Shown here: positions 33,038-42,729 of the stretch, piece by piece
Layout of the letters: each line of letters opens with the position of its first letter
How positions within the stretch are numbered: the stretch's first letter is position 1
DNA from: Flavobacteriaceae bacterium F08102
GTDB taxonomy: Bacteria; Bacteroidota; Bacteroidia; Flavobacteriales; Flavobacteriaceae
Length of the DNA: 64,000 bases
Assembly: GCA_023015935.1 (NCBI GenBank)
Contig: JALKAY010000004.1
Coordinates: 496,001-560,000, forward strand
Direction of reading: 5' to 3'
Position numbers and translations under genes: made by a program
Notes under the pieces: model-generated
What the model saw: the letters and a program-made list of their open reading frames with translations, nothing else
Database searches by the model: none
What the model was told of the DNA's origin: nothing

Positions 33038-35229
33038 TTGGCCACTTCACTGATGAATTTAATTCGCATTAAACGCAATTCTTCTTCGTCGTAATCTCCT
33101 TCAAATTCATCCAACGCATCTTGGATTCGATCGGTACTGGCCTCCATAAAATACTCAAAAATATCCTCTTGTTGATCCTCATCCAATAAATCATCTAAAC
33201 TATATGAAATATTTAACTTTGTCCCAGCATACACAATCCGCTCCATTTCTTTCGTTAATTCATCCATCGTTAACCCTTTAGACTTAGCAATGTCTATCAA
33301 TGGTAACTTTCGATCTGTGTTTTGAATAATAAACAACTTAAGCGCCGAATTCGTCCCCGTACTTTTCACAACCAAATCATCTGGTCGAACAATATCATTC
33401 TCTTCGACGTATTTAGCGATTAACTCGACAAATTCCTTTCCATATTTTTTAGCTTTACCATCCCCAACGCCATGTACATTCGATAATTCTTCTATGGTAA
33501 TTGGATATTTTAGGGTCATATCCTCCATGGAAGGATCTTGAAAAACGGCAAAGGGAGGTACGCCTAGTTTTTTTCCTACACTTTTCCGTAAATCCTTTAA
33601 CAATTTCATTAACTTTTCATCGGGACCTCCACCAGAACCACGCTTTGTATTGGTAATTATTCCATCATCATCATCTTTGAGGTAATCATGATCTGCCGTC
33701 ATCATAAATGATACTGGCGAATTGATAAAGTCATAACTTCTTTTGGTAAGCTTTAAGACACCATATTGTTCAATCTCCTTGTGAATATACCCTGCAACTA
33801 AAATTTGTCTAATTAAGGCCATCCAAAAACTCCCCGGTTTTCCACTTCCACAACCAAAAAAGGGTTGCTGATCTGTTTTTCGCGATTTCAAGAGGGCATT
33901 TGATTTACCTGTAAGAATATTCACAATTTCTTTAGGTTTATACTCTTGATTGCTATCACGGATGACTTCTAGTAAAGTTTTTACTTCATCTTTCGCTTCT
34001 ATTTTCATTTTAGGATTGCGCACATTGTCATCCATATCATGGCCCTCTCCATTCACTTCATCAAATTCCTCTCCGAAGTAATGCAATAAAAATTTCCTTC
34101 TAGACATAGAGGTTTCCGCATAGGCTACAACTTCCTGTAACAATGCGTGTCCAATTTCTTGCTCTGCTACAGGCTTACCAGATAGAAATTTTTCTAATTT
34201 TTCTATATCTTTATAGGAGTAAAAAGCCAAGCAATACCCTTCACCATCATCTCTTCCAGCTCTCCCAGTTTCTTGATAATAACTTTCTAAACTTTTAGGA
34301 ATGTCGTGATGAATCACAAATCGCACATCCGGTTTGTCAATTCCCATTCCAAATGCTATCGTAGCAACCACCACATCAACATCCTCCATTAAAAACATGT
34401 CTTGGTGCTTCGCTCTTGTTTTTGCGTCAAGTCCTGCGTGATAAGGAATTGCCTTAATCCCATTTACCTGTAATACCTGAGCAATTTCCTCAACTTTTTT
34501 ACGACTCAAACAATAGATAATTCCCGACTTATTCTCAAATTTTCGAACAAAACGAATAATATCTCTATCTACATCTTTTGTTTTCGGTCGTACTTCATAA
34601 AACAAATTGGGTCTATTAAAGGATGCTTTAAAGGTATTTGCTCCTGAAATTCCTAAGTTTTTTAAAATATCTTCTTGTACTTTTGGCGTAGCAGTAGCTG
34701 TCAAACCAATGATTGGTACGTCGTCAATTCGTTCAATGATACTCCGTAAATTTCTGTATTCAGGTCTGAAATCATGTCCCCATTCTGAAATACAATGCGC
34801 CTCATCGATTGCAACAAAGGAAATATTTTGATTTTTCAAGAAATTTATATATTCCTCTTTGGTCAAAGACTCTGGAGCTACATAGAGTAATTTTGTTATA
34901 CCATTTTCAATATCCGACATTACTTGACTAATTTCACCCTTATTAAGCGATGAATTTAAGACATGAGCAATGCCATCATTAGTAGATATCCCTCTAAGGG
35001 CATCCACTTGATTCTTCATTAAGGCGATTAAAGGAGATATTACAATGGCGGTTCCATCCTGCACTAAAGCAGGCAATTGGTAACATAATGATTTACCTCC
35101 ACCAGTAGGCATAATAACAAAAGTATCCTTTTTGTCGAGGATACTATTTATAACTACTTCTTGTAATCCTTTAAATTGATTGAAGCCAAAATATTTCTTT
35201 AATGCTTCGTGCAAGTTTAATTTTGTCAC
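33034..35229 (-). CDS. recQ: RecQ-family DNA helicase, long form lacking the zinc cysteines
   Basis: 731 residues. Walker A TGGGKS (about 42-47), DEAH in AIDEAHCISEWGHDFRP, SAT-type LTATAT, motif VI YQETGRAGRDD. The RQC region keeps RRKFLLHYFGEEF but has no cysteine at the four zinc positions (ETSMSRRK, then NGEGHDMDD). An HRDC domain (about 535-615) and an acidic C-terminal extension follow. The start codon is GTG at 35229, the only one that fits the family N-terminus MTKLNLHEALKK. Distinct from the short RecQ at the left edge, which has its zinc site. Confidence 0.95.
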   Translation of the reverse strand: MTKLNLHEALKKYFGFNQFKGLQEVVINSILDKKDTFVIMPTGGGKSLCYQLPALVQDGTAIVISPLIALMKNQVDALRGISTNDGIAHVLNSSLNKGEISQVMSDIENGITKLLYVAPESLTKEEYINFLKNQNISFVAIDEAHCISEWGHDFRPEYRNLRSIIERIDDVPIIGLTATATPKVQEDILKNLGISGANTFKASFNRPNLFYEVRPKTKDVDRDIIRFVRKFENKSGIIYCLSRKKVEEIAQVLQVNGIKAIPYHAGLDAKTRAKHQDMFLMEDVDVVVATIAFGMGIDKPDVRFVIHHDIPKSLESYYQETGRAGRDDGEGYCLAFYSYKDIEKLEKFLSGKPVAEQEIGHALLQEVVAYAETSMSRRKFLLHYFGEEFDEVNGEGHDMDDNVRNPKMKIEAKDEVKTLLEVIRDSNQEYKPKEIVNILTGKSNALLKSRKTDQQPFFGCGSGKPGSFWMALIRQILVAGYIHKEIEQYGVLKLTKRSYDFINSPVSFMMTADHDYLKDDDDGIITNTKRGSGGGPDEKLMKLLKDLRKSVGKKLGVPPFAVFQDPSMEDMTLKYPITIEELSNVHGVGDGKAKKYGKEFVELIAKYVEENDIVRPDDLVVKSTGTNSALKLFIIQNTDRKLPLIDIAKSKGLTMDELTKEMERIVYAGTKLNISYSLDDLLDEDQQEDIFEYFMEASTDRIQDALDEFEGDYDEEELRLMRIKFISEVAN

Positions 35230-35258
35230 TTTGGTTTATGATTTACCTATATTTTAGA

Positions 35259-35266
35259 TACATTTG
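35259..35266 (+). promoter_or_regulatory. -7 box of the kpsF-tatC operon
   Basis: TACATTTG, an exact TAnnTTTG match. Predicted transcription start near 35271. It overlaps the TTG at 35264, which excludes that codon as the start of the protein. Confidence 0.65.
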
Positions 35267-35299
35267 CAACTAAAGATACTACTTTATTTTATATTCATT

Positions 35300-36265
35300 T
35301 TGAACGTTACAAAACACATACTTGATATTGCCAAAGAAACAATATCAACTGAAAGTACAGCGATAGCGAATTTAGTAAATTTTTTGGATATCGAATTCGA
35401 AAATGCTGTTAATTTTATTTACAAAACCAAGGGACGTGTAATCGTTACAGGAATTGGCAAAAGTGCCAATATTGCTACCAAAATAGTAGCTACTTTTAAC
35501 TCTACCGGAACCCCTGCAATTTTTATGCACGCGGCGGATGCTATTCATGGCGATTTAGGAATTGTCCAAGAAGATGATGTGGTGATTTGTATTTCAAAAA
35601 GTGGAAACACACCTGAAATCAAAGTGCTCATTCCGTTAATTAAAGATGCAAAAAATAAAATTATCGCTATTACTGGGAACCGAAAATCATACTTAGGTAC
35701 ACAGGCAGATTTTGTCTTAAATACCTTTGTCGAACAAGAAGCCTGTCCAAATAACCTTGCTCCAACGACAAGCACCACGGCACAGCTGGTGATGGGGGAT
35801 GCGTTGGCAGTATGCCTCTTGCATTTACGCAATTTTGACAGTAAAGATTTTGCGAAATATCATCCGGGAGGAGCATTGGGAAAACGCTTATACCTACGGG
35901 TAGATGATCTTTTAGAAAAAAATGAAATTCCACAAGTGTCAAAAGATGCAAGTATTGCTGATGTACTTATGGAAATTACAGAAAAACGATTGGGTGCTAC
36001 GGCCGTGTTAGATCAGGATAAAGTCATTGGAATTATCACTGATGGAGATATCAGAAGAATGCTCAAAAAGTCTCCTGACTTCAGCGGTTTAAAAGCCTTA
36101 GATATCATGGGTGGAAATCCAAAGAAAATTGAAAGTAATAGTATGGCGGTAGACGCGCTTGACCTAATGGAAAAAAACAATATTACACAAATCATCGTGA
36201 TGGATGGTCATAAATACAAAGGGATTGTTCACCTTCACGATTTAATTAAAGAAGGTATATTCTAA
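35300..36265 (+). CDS. arabinose-5-phosphate isomerase (KpsF/GutQ family)
   Basis: 321 residues from a TTG start at 35300 (reads MNVTKHILDIAKETI). No in-frame ATG exists before it (stop TAG at 35255), and the earlier TTG at 35264 lies in the -7 box. It interconverts ribulose-5-P and arabinose-5-P, the first step to KDO for lipopolysaccharide. SIS domain with GIGKSANIATKIVATFNSTG, HAADAIHGDLG and ISKSGNTPEI, then two CBS domains (about 200-321). Two bases before tatC; the LPS export ATPase gene follows. Confidence 0.94.
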   Translation: MNVTKHILDIAKETISTESTAIANLVNFLDIEFENAVNFIYKTKGRVIVTGIGKSANIATKIVATFNSTGTPAIFMHAADAIHGDLGIVQEDDVVICISKSGNTPEIKVLIPLIKDAKNKIIAITGNRKSYLGTQADFVLNTFVEQEACPNNLAPTTSTTAQLVMGDALAVCLLHLRNFDSKDFAKYHPGGALGKRLYLRVDDLLEKNEIPQVSKDASIADVLMEITEKRLGATAVLDQDKVIGIITDGDIRRMLKKSPDFSGLKALDIMGGNPKKIESNSMAVDALDLMEKNNITQIIVMDGHKYKGIVHLHDLIKEGIF

Positions 36266-36267
36266 CC

Positions 36268-37104
36268 ATGGCAAAAATAAAAGAAAAAGAAGCCAACGAA
36301 ATGTCATTTCTAGATCATCTAGAAGTTTTACGTTGGACCCTAGTTAGATCAGCAGTCGCTGTCTTTATAGGAAGTGCTTTAGCTTTTATCATGAAAGGTT
36401 TTATTTTCAATCAGATTATCCTTTTACCAAAAGATCCCCGTTTTTTTACCTATCGATTTTTATGTACAATTTCAAAGAAATTTGGTTTTGAAGATATGTG
36501 TATTACCGATATCCCTTTCATTGTTCAAAGCAGAACCATGGCGGGACAATTTTCTGCACATATTTGGACTTCCATAACGGTTGGTTTTATCCTAGCCTTT
36601 CCATTTATTATTTATGAAATTTGGAAGTTTATAAAGCCTGGACTCTATCCAAAAGAACAAAAAAATGCGAAGAGCTTTATAATCATTTCATCTTTATTAT
36701 TTTTTATAGGAATTGTATTTGGATATTATGTAATCACCCCATTGTCTGTAAATTTCTTTGGAGGTTATCGCGTGGCAGATCAAATTGAAAATAATATCGA
36801 CTTAACTTCTTATATCGCTTTACTTCGCGCTGGCGTTTTATCATCTGGGTTGCTTTTTGAAATTCCCATCATCATCTATTTCCTAACCAAACTAGGCTTA
36901 GTAACTCCAGCCTTCTTAAAAAAATACAGGAAATATGCGTTGGTTATCGTTCTCATTCTCGCTGCCCTTATTACTCCGCCAGATGTTATTAGTCAAATAA
37001 TTGTGACCATCCCAATGATGATTTTGTACGAAATCAGTATTTATATATCAAAATTTGTGACAAAAAAGGAAAATCAAAAATCAACATTGCCAAAAAAAGT
37101 TTAA
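36268..37104 (+). CDS. tatC: Sec-independent protein translocase TatC
   Basis: 278 residues, six membrane segments. Core of the twin-arginine translocase that exports folded proteins. Seen: the first-loop signature MSFLDHLEVLRWTLVRSAV (about 12-30) and WKFIKPGLYPKEQKNAK. An insertion between TM1 and TM2 (about 45-95) is longer than in E. coli TatC, usual for Bacteroidota. Neighbouring tatA/B are not in the window. Confidence 0.95.
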   Translation: MAKIKEKEANEMSFLDHLEVLRWTLVRSAVAVFIGSALAFIMKGFIFNQIILLPKDPRFFTYRFLCTISKKFGFEDMCITDIPFIVQSRTMAGQFSAHIWTSITVGFILAFPFIIYEIWKFIKPGLYPKEQKNAKSFIIISSLLFFIGIVFGYYVITPLSVNFFGGYRVADQIENNIDLTSYIALLRAGVLSSGLLFEIPIIIYFLTKLGLVTPAFLKKYRKYALVIVLILAALITPPDVISQIIVTIPMMILYEISIYISKFVTKKENQKSTLPKKV

Positions 37105-37286
37105 GTACATTTATCGCATGAATTTTGTCGTTACCCATATTATAACGCACGATCGATTTTCTGTATTGAGTAGAATTCTTTTTCGTGAATCGAAATAAGT
37201 CGTGACAAAACAGCCATAGTTGAACACCCCATGTCAAGAAATTAGAAAATAAAATTAACCTACACGATCACTATAAAAATTGCTAA

Positions 37287-38030
37287 ATGAAATTAAGAGC
37301 AGAGAATATTCAAAAAGTTTACGGCAGCAGAAAAGTTGTTAAGGGTATTTCCTTAGAGGTCTCTCAAGGCGAAATTGTAGGTTTACTAGGCCCTAATGGC
37401 GCTGGAAAAACCACCTCTTTTTATATGATAGTGGGAATGATTAAACCGAATGAAGGCAGCATCTATCTAGACGAAGAAAATATCACAAAAGACTCAATGT
37501 ATAAACGTGCTCAAAAAGGCGTTGGATATTTAGCGCAAGAAGCATCGGTCTTTAGAAAGTTGTCTGTAGAAGAAAACATCTTAGCCGTATTACAATTCAC
37601 AAACCTATCTAAAAAAGAACAAAAGCTAAAATTAGAATCATTAATCGATGAATTTAGTTTAGGACATGTGCGTAAAAATAGAGGGGATCTACTCTCTGGA
37701 GGGGAACGAAGACGTACTGAGATTGCACGAGCCTTAGCCTCAGACCCTAATTTCATCCTATTAGACGAGCCTTTTGCTGGTGTTGATCCCATTGCCGTAG
37801 AAGATATTCAAAGCATCGTTTCTCACCTAAAAGATAGAAATATAGGTATTTTAATTACTGACCACAATGTTCAAGAAACCTTAGCCATAACAGACAAAAC
37901 GTATCTAATGTTTGAAGGTAAAATTTTAAAAGAAGGGACTCCTGAAGAATTGGCCGCAGATGAAATGGTGCGAAAAGTATATTTAGGCGAATCATTTGAG
38001 CTTAAAAAAGCAAGAAAAAGAATTAAATAA
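37287..38030 (+). CDS. lptB: LPS export ABC transporter ATP-binding protein
   Basis: 247 residues. Walker [10 protein letters not shown], signature LSGGERRR, Walker [15 protein letters not shown]-loop ITDHNVQET. Energises LPS transport to the outer membrane with LptFG, which are not in the window. The LSGGERRR form and GVDPI are typical of LptB. The 182 bases upstream hold no gene and no clear TAnnTTTG box. Confidence 0.95.
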   Translation: MKLRAENIQKVYGSRKVVKGISLEVSQGEIVGLLGPNGAGKTTSFYMIVGMIKPNEGSIYLDEENITKDSMYKRAQKGVGYLAQEASVFRKLSVEENILAVLQFTNLSKKEQKLKLESLIDEFSLGHVRKNRGDLLSGGERRRTEIARALASDPNFILLDEPFAGVDPIAVEDIQSIVSHLKDRNIGILITDHNVQETLAITDKTYLMFEGKILKEGTPEELAADEMVRKVYLGESFELKKARKRIK

Positions 38031-38032
38031 AA

Positions 38033-38054
38033 AAGGTCATCAAATGATGACCTT
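38033..38054 (-). terminator. bidirectional terminator between lptB and the gliding operon
   Basis: Nine-base perfect arms (38033-38041 and 38046-38054) with loop AAAT. On the minus strand six T residues follow, on the plus strand only a weak T-run, so it best ends the minus-strand operon from 42617. Confidence 0.85.
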
Positions 38055-38082
38055 CATGTTTATAAAATAATGTTTCTGTACC

Positions 38083-38385
38083 TTACTCTTCATTTCGCAA
38101 ACCAAGCACTTTTCCTTTGTGATCGATCATGAGGTAAGTAGTCCAATTCCCTTTTACTAATTTAAACGTATACACTTTTTTATTTCCGCTTTTTTGAGTG
38201 ATTGTAGCTTCTTTGGAAATTTCATACCCAGCATAACTCTTTAAGGCTTCCTTTACTTTATTAGGAGCATCTATGGCACCAATTTTTTGTTCAATTTGTG
38301 TTTTTTTTGTGTCTTGTGCTTGTGCATATTGAATTCCAAAAGCGGTAATTAAACATACCAAGACGGCTATTCTCATATTTTTCAT
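38083..38385 (-). CDS. small secreted protein, PepSY-like in outline
   Basis: 100 residues with a signal peptide cut near AQAQ|DTKK. The mature part (about 75 residues) alternates helix and beta: KVKEALKSYAGYEISKEATI then KKVYTFKLVKGNWTTYLMID and GKVLGL, as in PepSY-type domains, which bind or inhibit proteases or heme. This is a resemblance, not a firm family call. Last gene of the gliding operon, 11 bases after the PorP gene. Confidence 0.8.
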   Translation of the reverse strand: MKNMRIAVLVCLITAFGIQYAQAQDTKKTQIEQKIGAIDAPNKVKEALKSYAGYEISKEATITQKSGNKKVYTFKLVKGNWTTYLMIDHKGKVLGLRNEE

Positions 38386-38396
38386 GATTATTCTTT

Positions 38397-39362
38397 TTAA
38401 TTATTATTACTCCAACTTGTACTATACTTTCCATTGTCAAAGTTATATCCAAGTGTTATAAGATGAGTACCACTATTATTAAAGGTTTTTGCTTCGTTAA
38501 TATTTAATTGAAACCCATACCCTACATAAAATTTCTTTTTATTCATCCCTATTAATGGTGAAATAGATACCGGTTCAAAACTTTGATCATTAATAAACCG
38601 CGTGTTGATGCCAGCCCAGAAATAACCATCATCAACGAGCATTCTCGCCTTAAAATTTAGATCTGTTGCAGAACGTCCATCCCCTTCAAAATACTTAAAA
38701 TAAATGGATGGCTCATACTCGTACTCCTCACTCCTACTTAAAAAGCTATACCCCGTATAGAAGTAATAATTTCTGAGTTTTGTTGGCTCATCTCCTTCAA
38801 AAATACTTATCTTTTTATTTAAAATATTAGAGGCGTTGATAGCCACAAAAAATCTATCTAAACGGTATAAAGCACCTACTTCAAAATTGTGATTTGACAT
38901 TTTTTGACCTGCACCTACATGTGGGTCGTTATGCCCATTTCCACTACCATCATCAAAATCATCCGTATCAATACTAAATTGATTAAATTTATAAGAAAGT
39001 CCAAATGATAAAAATTCATATTTATCATAATTCAATTCCAAATGGTAAGCATAGGTCAATTGCCCTCCAATTTGTTTGGTGTGGCCATTTTTATCATTAT
39101 ACATAATAATACCTACCCCTGAATTCTCATCTAACCTCGTATCAAAAGATAGGGTCTGTGTACTCGGTGCATTTGATAAACCTAACCATTGAGCAACACC
39201 GCTTATTCTCAATTTATACACTTCCTCATCAACCCCGGCAAAGGCAGGAGAGATAACAAAAGGATTCTCTACCAAGTACTGCGAATATGGAGTTAGTTTT
39301 AATTCCTGGGCTTTTACAAAGAACACACAGAAACAGAACAATATAGTTAAATAGTTTTTCAT
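38397..39362 (-). CDS. PorP/SprF-type type IX secretion membrane protein
   Basis: 321 residues, signal peptide then a beta-barrel-like body. The start after the signal, LKLTPYSQYLVENPFVISPAFAG, is the PorP/SprF hallmark. These outer-membrane proteins are partner-specific carriers for type IX secretion and gliding adhesins such as SprB. It lies 21 bases after the large adhesin gene, the usual pair order, so it likely serves that protein. Confidence 0.95.
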   Translation of the reverse strand: MKNYLTILFCFCVFFVKAQELKLTPYSQYLVENPFVISPAFAGVDEEVYKLRISGVAQWLGLSNAPSTQTLSFDTRLDENSGVGIIMYNDKNGHTKQIGGQLTYAYHLELNYDKYEFLSFGLSYKFNQFSIDTDDFDDGSGNGHNDPHVGAGQKMSNHNFEVGALYRLDRFFVAINASNILNKKISIFEGDEPTKLRNYYFYTGYSFLSRSEEYEYEPSIYFKYFEGDGRSATDLNFKARMLVDDGYFWAGINTRFINDQSFEPVSISPLIGMNKKKFYVGYGFQLNINEAKTFNNSGTHLITLGYNFDNGKYSTSWSNNN

Positions 39363-39383
39363 TTTAATTAGATTAATTTAGGT

Positions 39384-42300
39384 TTATCTATAAAGTGTGA
39401 AGTTTCCTTTAAATGTTCTTTTGTCATTGGCCTCGTTGAGTTCAACATAGTACCAGTAATCTCCAGAAGGCAGTAATTTATTGTTATAGTACCCATTCCA
39501 TGATGCTTGATTCCCTTTGAATTTAGCAATTATGCGCTGGTATCTATCAAATATGGTTACTGTAATGTTTGGATATATTTCAATATTTCTAGGATACCAT
39601 GTATCGTTAATACCATCTCCATCTGGCGTAAAGAAATTAGGTATTTCAATATCTAGGAACTCTAATTCAATTTCCTGCTCTACAATACATCCTTTACTAT
39701 CTTGAACATAGAAGGTATATAATCCTGACTTATGAATGGTAAACACATTGCTTTCACCAAAGGCAGACTCATCGTTCATTGCGTATTCATAGGCTGGTTC
39801 ACCTCCGGTTGCATTCACTGTATACTCATTAATTCCTGAATTATAAATTGAAAACGTTACTGGGGTATAAGCATCTACGGTTACCGTAATTGGTTCTGCT
39901 GAACACCCGGTACTGTTATTTACCACCGTCACAGTATGCGTACCATCTGAAACATCTTTAAACAAACCAGTAGTACTTGTAATATTTCCATCTAAGGTGT
40001 ACGTTACGTCATTACTATAGGTTGGATCAACACTTGCAATAATTTGATTAAATGATCCTTCACAAGAGAAATTAGCAGCTGCTGTAAACCCTAAATGAAC
40101 TGTTTGAGCTATCGAAACAGGCACAATAGTTTCACATGTATTTACACCTTTCACCTTTTTAATAATCACTTCATAATCACCAACGCTGAGGCCTGTGAAT
40201 TTAGGCGAACTTTGAAAGGATGCCCCATCATTAATACTGTAAGTTATCGTGTTTCCTGCTGTATTACTCGTTAAGTTTATATTTATTTCTCCATCAGATC
40301 CTTGATAACACGTCACATCTTTCTTCGTCGTGGTATACGTAATCTCTTCATCAAAATCGATCATTGCTGTAGTAGTGGTTATACAACCATTTGCATCTTT
40401 AATTGTAATGATATGCTCTCCTTCTTCTGTCACTTCAAATACATTCTCGTCTTGATAGGTTGCTCCATTATTAATACTGTACTGGTATCTCGGCGTACCG
40501 CCTGTTGCTGTCACTTCGATTCGACCACTTAAACGATTCCCATTACACGGCATAATATTGTCAAGCACGGTATTTGTAGCTTCCAATAAGGTCGGCTCAT
40601 TTATCGTAACTTCTTGCACATTATAACAACCGTTATTATTGGTGGTTCTTACACTGTACGTGCCAATATCTAAACCGGTAAAGGTATTTGAAAGAGAAGC
40701 TGTTGGACCAACTGTACTAATTACGCTGCCCCCTTTGGAAAGTTCATACGTATAAGGAGGTGCCGTATCATCAATATCGACTTTAATAGTCCCATTCTCA
40801 CTGTCCTTACAAAGTGCATCGGTAGGGGTTAATGTTACATCAAGCCCAAGCACTGTTACGACCCGTGTAGTTACTGTACAGCCTGTTTTAGTCTGCGTAA
40901 CGGTATACACCCCAGGTCCAGTAACCGTAATTTCTTTTGTATTTCCCACATCATTTCCATCTTCATCTTTCCATTCATATGTATTATAGCCATCATGACC
41001 AGAAATAGTTAAATTATTATTACAGAAAGTTACTGTACTGTCGAACTGACATGAACTGGTATCCACGTATAAATCCATAGAACCTACATTTCCTAGTCCA
41101 CAACCATTAATTCCATTCAACCCTGGTTGTCCAGACACATTTTGGCCTGAAGTTTCACCGTCATAATAGGAAGATATTTCATTTTCTAATAGATTCGTAC
41201 ACGCATCTGTATAATCAAAACAATCATTTGAAGCTTTAACTTGATAGCGTATGTCAAAAGAATCAGGTAAATCACGCTTAACTAACTCATCATCAATATA
41301 AAATCGTAATAGTCGCGTTGCTTCCGTATAGGTATACGTAACACCCGCAGGTAAAATGATAGAATCCTCATCAAGGGTTACATTGATTGGTAAGGTATTA
41401 TCTATATAGGTATTTTGCGCATTGTCTGTACCTATATTTTTAAAGTTTATATTATACCACACCGTCGCTCCTAAGGGAACTGGGGAATTGTGGGTTATCG
41501 GATTTAAATCCGTATCTTGAACACTGGTAACTACCTGTAAAATAGGCTCTATAATATTTATCGAGAAGGTATTTAAAAAAGTGTAAATATGATCTCCTCC
41601 TGTATTATTTCTAACGCGAACAGTTGCTCCAGTCTCTCCATTTCCTATCAAATTATTTCCAGCATTAAGTGCTGTGAAATCTAAAATTTTCTGATCCCAC
41701 CCTAAGGTATTTTCACTGTTTAGATTTCTATTCGACACTACCACACCATCATGTGTAATATTACTACTAAAGAAGTTGTTAACGTCATTCGCATCGTCAT
41801 ACAGTGCCGTAAAGTTCGCATTACTATCTCCTGGATCAATATTTGCATCGGCACGTAGTAACATTTGATCTCCGTATAAACGCAAATCACCTTCCAAGGC
41901 CACTACCCCAACTTTCCCTTCTACAGGTCCAGAAGGTGGTGTTGTAAACCCTGAATAGTTAAAATCTACTTGTTGATAAGGCCAATTTCGTACAGCAGAA
42001 AATCCGTCAAAGGTCGATATGTATTTTCTCGACTCATTTGGATCCTCATAAACAATAACAAGTGACCATCCTGCGGAGGCATTCCGCCCCTGCGTAGAAC
42101 TCAAATTAGCTACAAAATAATCTCCATTAGGATTGGTTAAGGCGGTAACGATTGAAGTTACATCCTTATAATACACATTATTGTCAATGTTTTCATCTGC
42201 CTCTAAATCCAAATAATTTCCTCCTGGAATTTTAAATTTAATGAACTTTGGGTCAGGATCAGACGGTGCCGAAACTGTCCCCCAATACAATCCTGCATAA

Positions 42301-42617
42301 ACCACTCTATTACAAGAATTCGTAGTGAAATTGGCGCTACTTGAATTGAAGGTATCATCATCTCCATCAATATCTACCCACACCATGTTAATGCTATTGT
42401 TTTGTGAAGTTCCATTATACGGAGTATCACTGGAATCTCCCATAATAGAATTTCCAATAATGGTGAGTTCACCATTAATTCCTTTGTTCTCATACCTTAT
42501 GGTAAAAGGTACTGTAGTTTGTGCTTGTGAAACTGCTGGTAATAATAAAAGTGTCAGTAACATTAAAAAAGTTACGTAAATAAAGACACACTTCTGCTTA
42601 GTTTGGGTTGATTTCAT
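39384..42617 (-). CDS. large secreted adhesin with SprB-like repeats and type B C-terminal sorting domain
   Basis: 1077 residues from ATG 42617 (signal MKSTQTKQKCVFIYVTF, cut near VSQAQ); the longer GTG frame from 42674 would bury the signal. The N-terminal half is a large beta domain, followed by a DUF11-like repeat (about 345-460), SprB-type repeats (about 575-900) with YSINNGA patterns, and the C-terminal gliding-motility domain beginning IPNFFTPDGDGINDTWYP and ending GNFTLYR. That tail directs type IX export and anchoring. The following PorP/SprF gene supports this. Candidate surface adhesin. Confidence 0.92.
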   Translation of the reverse strand: MKSTQTKQKCVFIYVTFLMLLTLLLLPAVSQAQTTVPFTIRYENKGINGELTIIGNSIMGDSSDTPYNGTSQNNSINMVWVDIDGDDDTFNSSSANFTTNSCNRVVYAGLYWGTVSAPSDPDPKFIKFKIPGGNYLDLEADENIDNNVYYKDVTSIVTALTNPNGDYFVANLSSTQGRNASAGWSLVIVYEDPNESRKYISTFDGFSAVRNWPYQQVDFNYSGFTTPPSGPVEGKVGVVALEGDLRLYGDQMLLRADANIDPGDSNANFTALYDDANDVNNFFSSNITHDGVVVSNRNLNSENTLGWDQKILDFTALNAGNNLIGNGETGATVRVRNNTGGDHIYTFLNTFSINIIEPILQVVTSVQDTDLNPITHNSPVPLGATVWYNINFKNIGTDNAQNTYIDNTLPINVTLDEDSIILPAGVTYTYTEATRLLRFYIDDELVKRDLPDSFDIRYQVKASNDCFDYTDACTNLLENEISSYYDGETSGQNVSGQPGLNGINGCGLGNVGSMDLYVDTSSCQFDSTVTFCNNNLTISGHDGYNTYEWKDEDGNDVGNTKEITVTGPGVYTVTQTKTGCTVTTRVVTVLGLDVTLTPTDALCKDSENGTIKVDIDDTAPPYTYELSKGGSVISTVGPTASLSNTFTGLDIGTYSVRTTNNNGCYNVQEVTINEPTLLEATNTVLDNIMPCNGNRLSGRIEVTATGGTPRYQYSINNGATYQDENVFEVTEEGEHIITIKDANGCITTTTAMIDFDEEITYTTTKKDVTCYQGSDGEININLTSNTAGNTITYSINDGASFQSSPKFTGLSVGDYEVIIKKVKGVNTCETIVPVSIAQTVHLGFTAAANFSCEGSFNQIIASVDPTYSNDVTYTLDGNITSTTGLFKDVSDGTHTVTVVNNSTGCSAEPITVTVDAYTPVTFSIYNSGINEYTVNATGGEPAYEYAMNDESAFGESNVFTIHKSGLYTFYVQDSKGCIVEQEIELEFLDIEIPNFFTPDGDGINDTWYPRNIEIYPNITVTIFDRYQRIIAKFKGNQASWNGYYNNKLLPSGDYWYYVELNEANDKRTFKGNFTLYR

Positions 42618-42729
42618 ACAAATGTGTTTAGCGATTGTTAACATAAACGGAGGAAATCTCCATTTATTATACACACAACTTACATCTGTTTAAAATTGCC
42701 CAAACACATAAAACGCTATGGCTTCAGAA

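Noticed and set aside
42618-42674. GTG start of the adhesin
   Set aside because: It adds 19 residues before a standard signal peptide that begins at ATG 42617.
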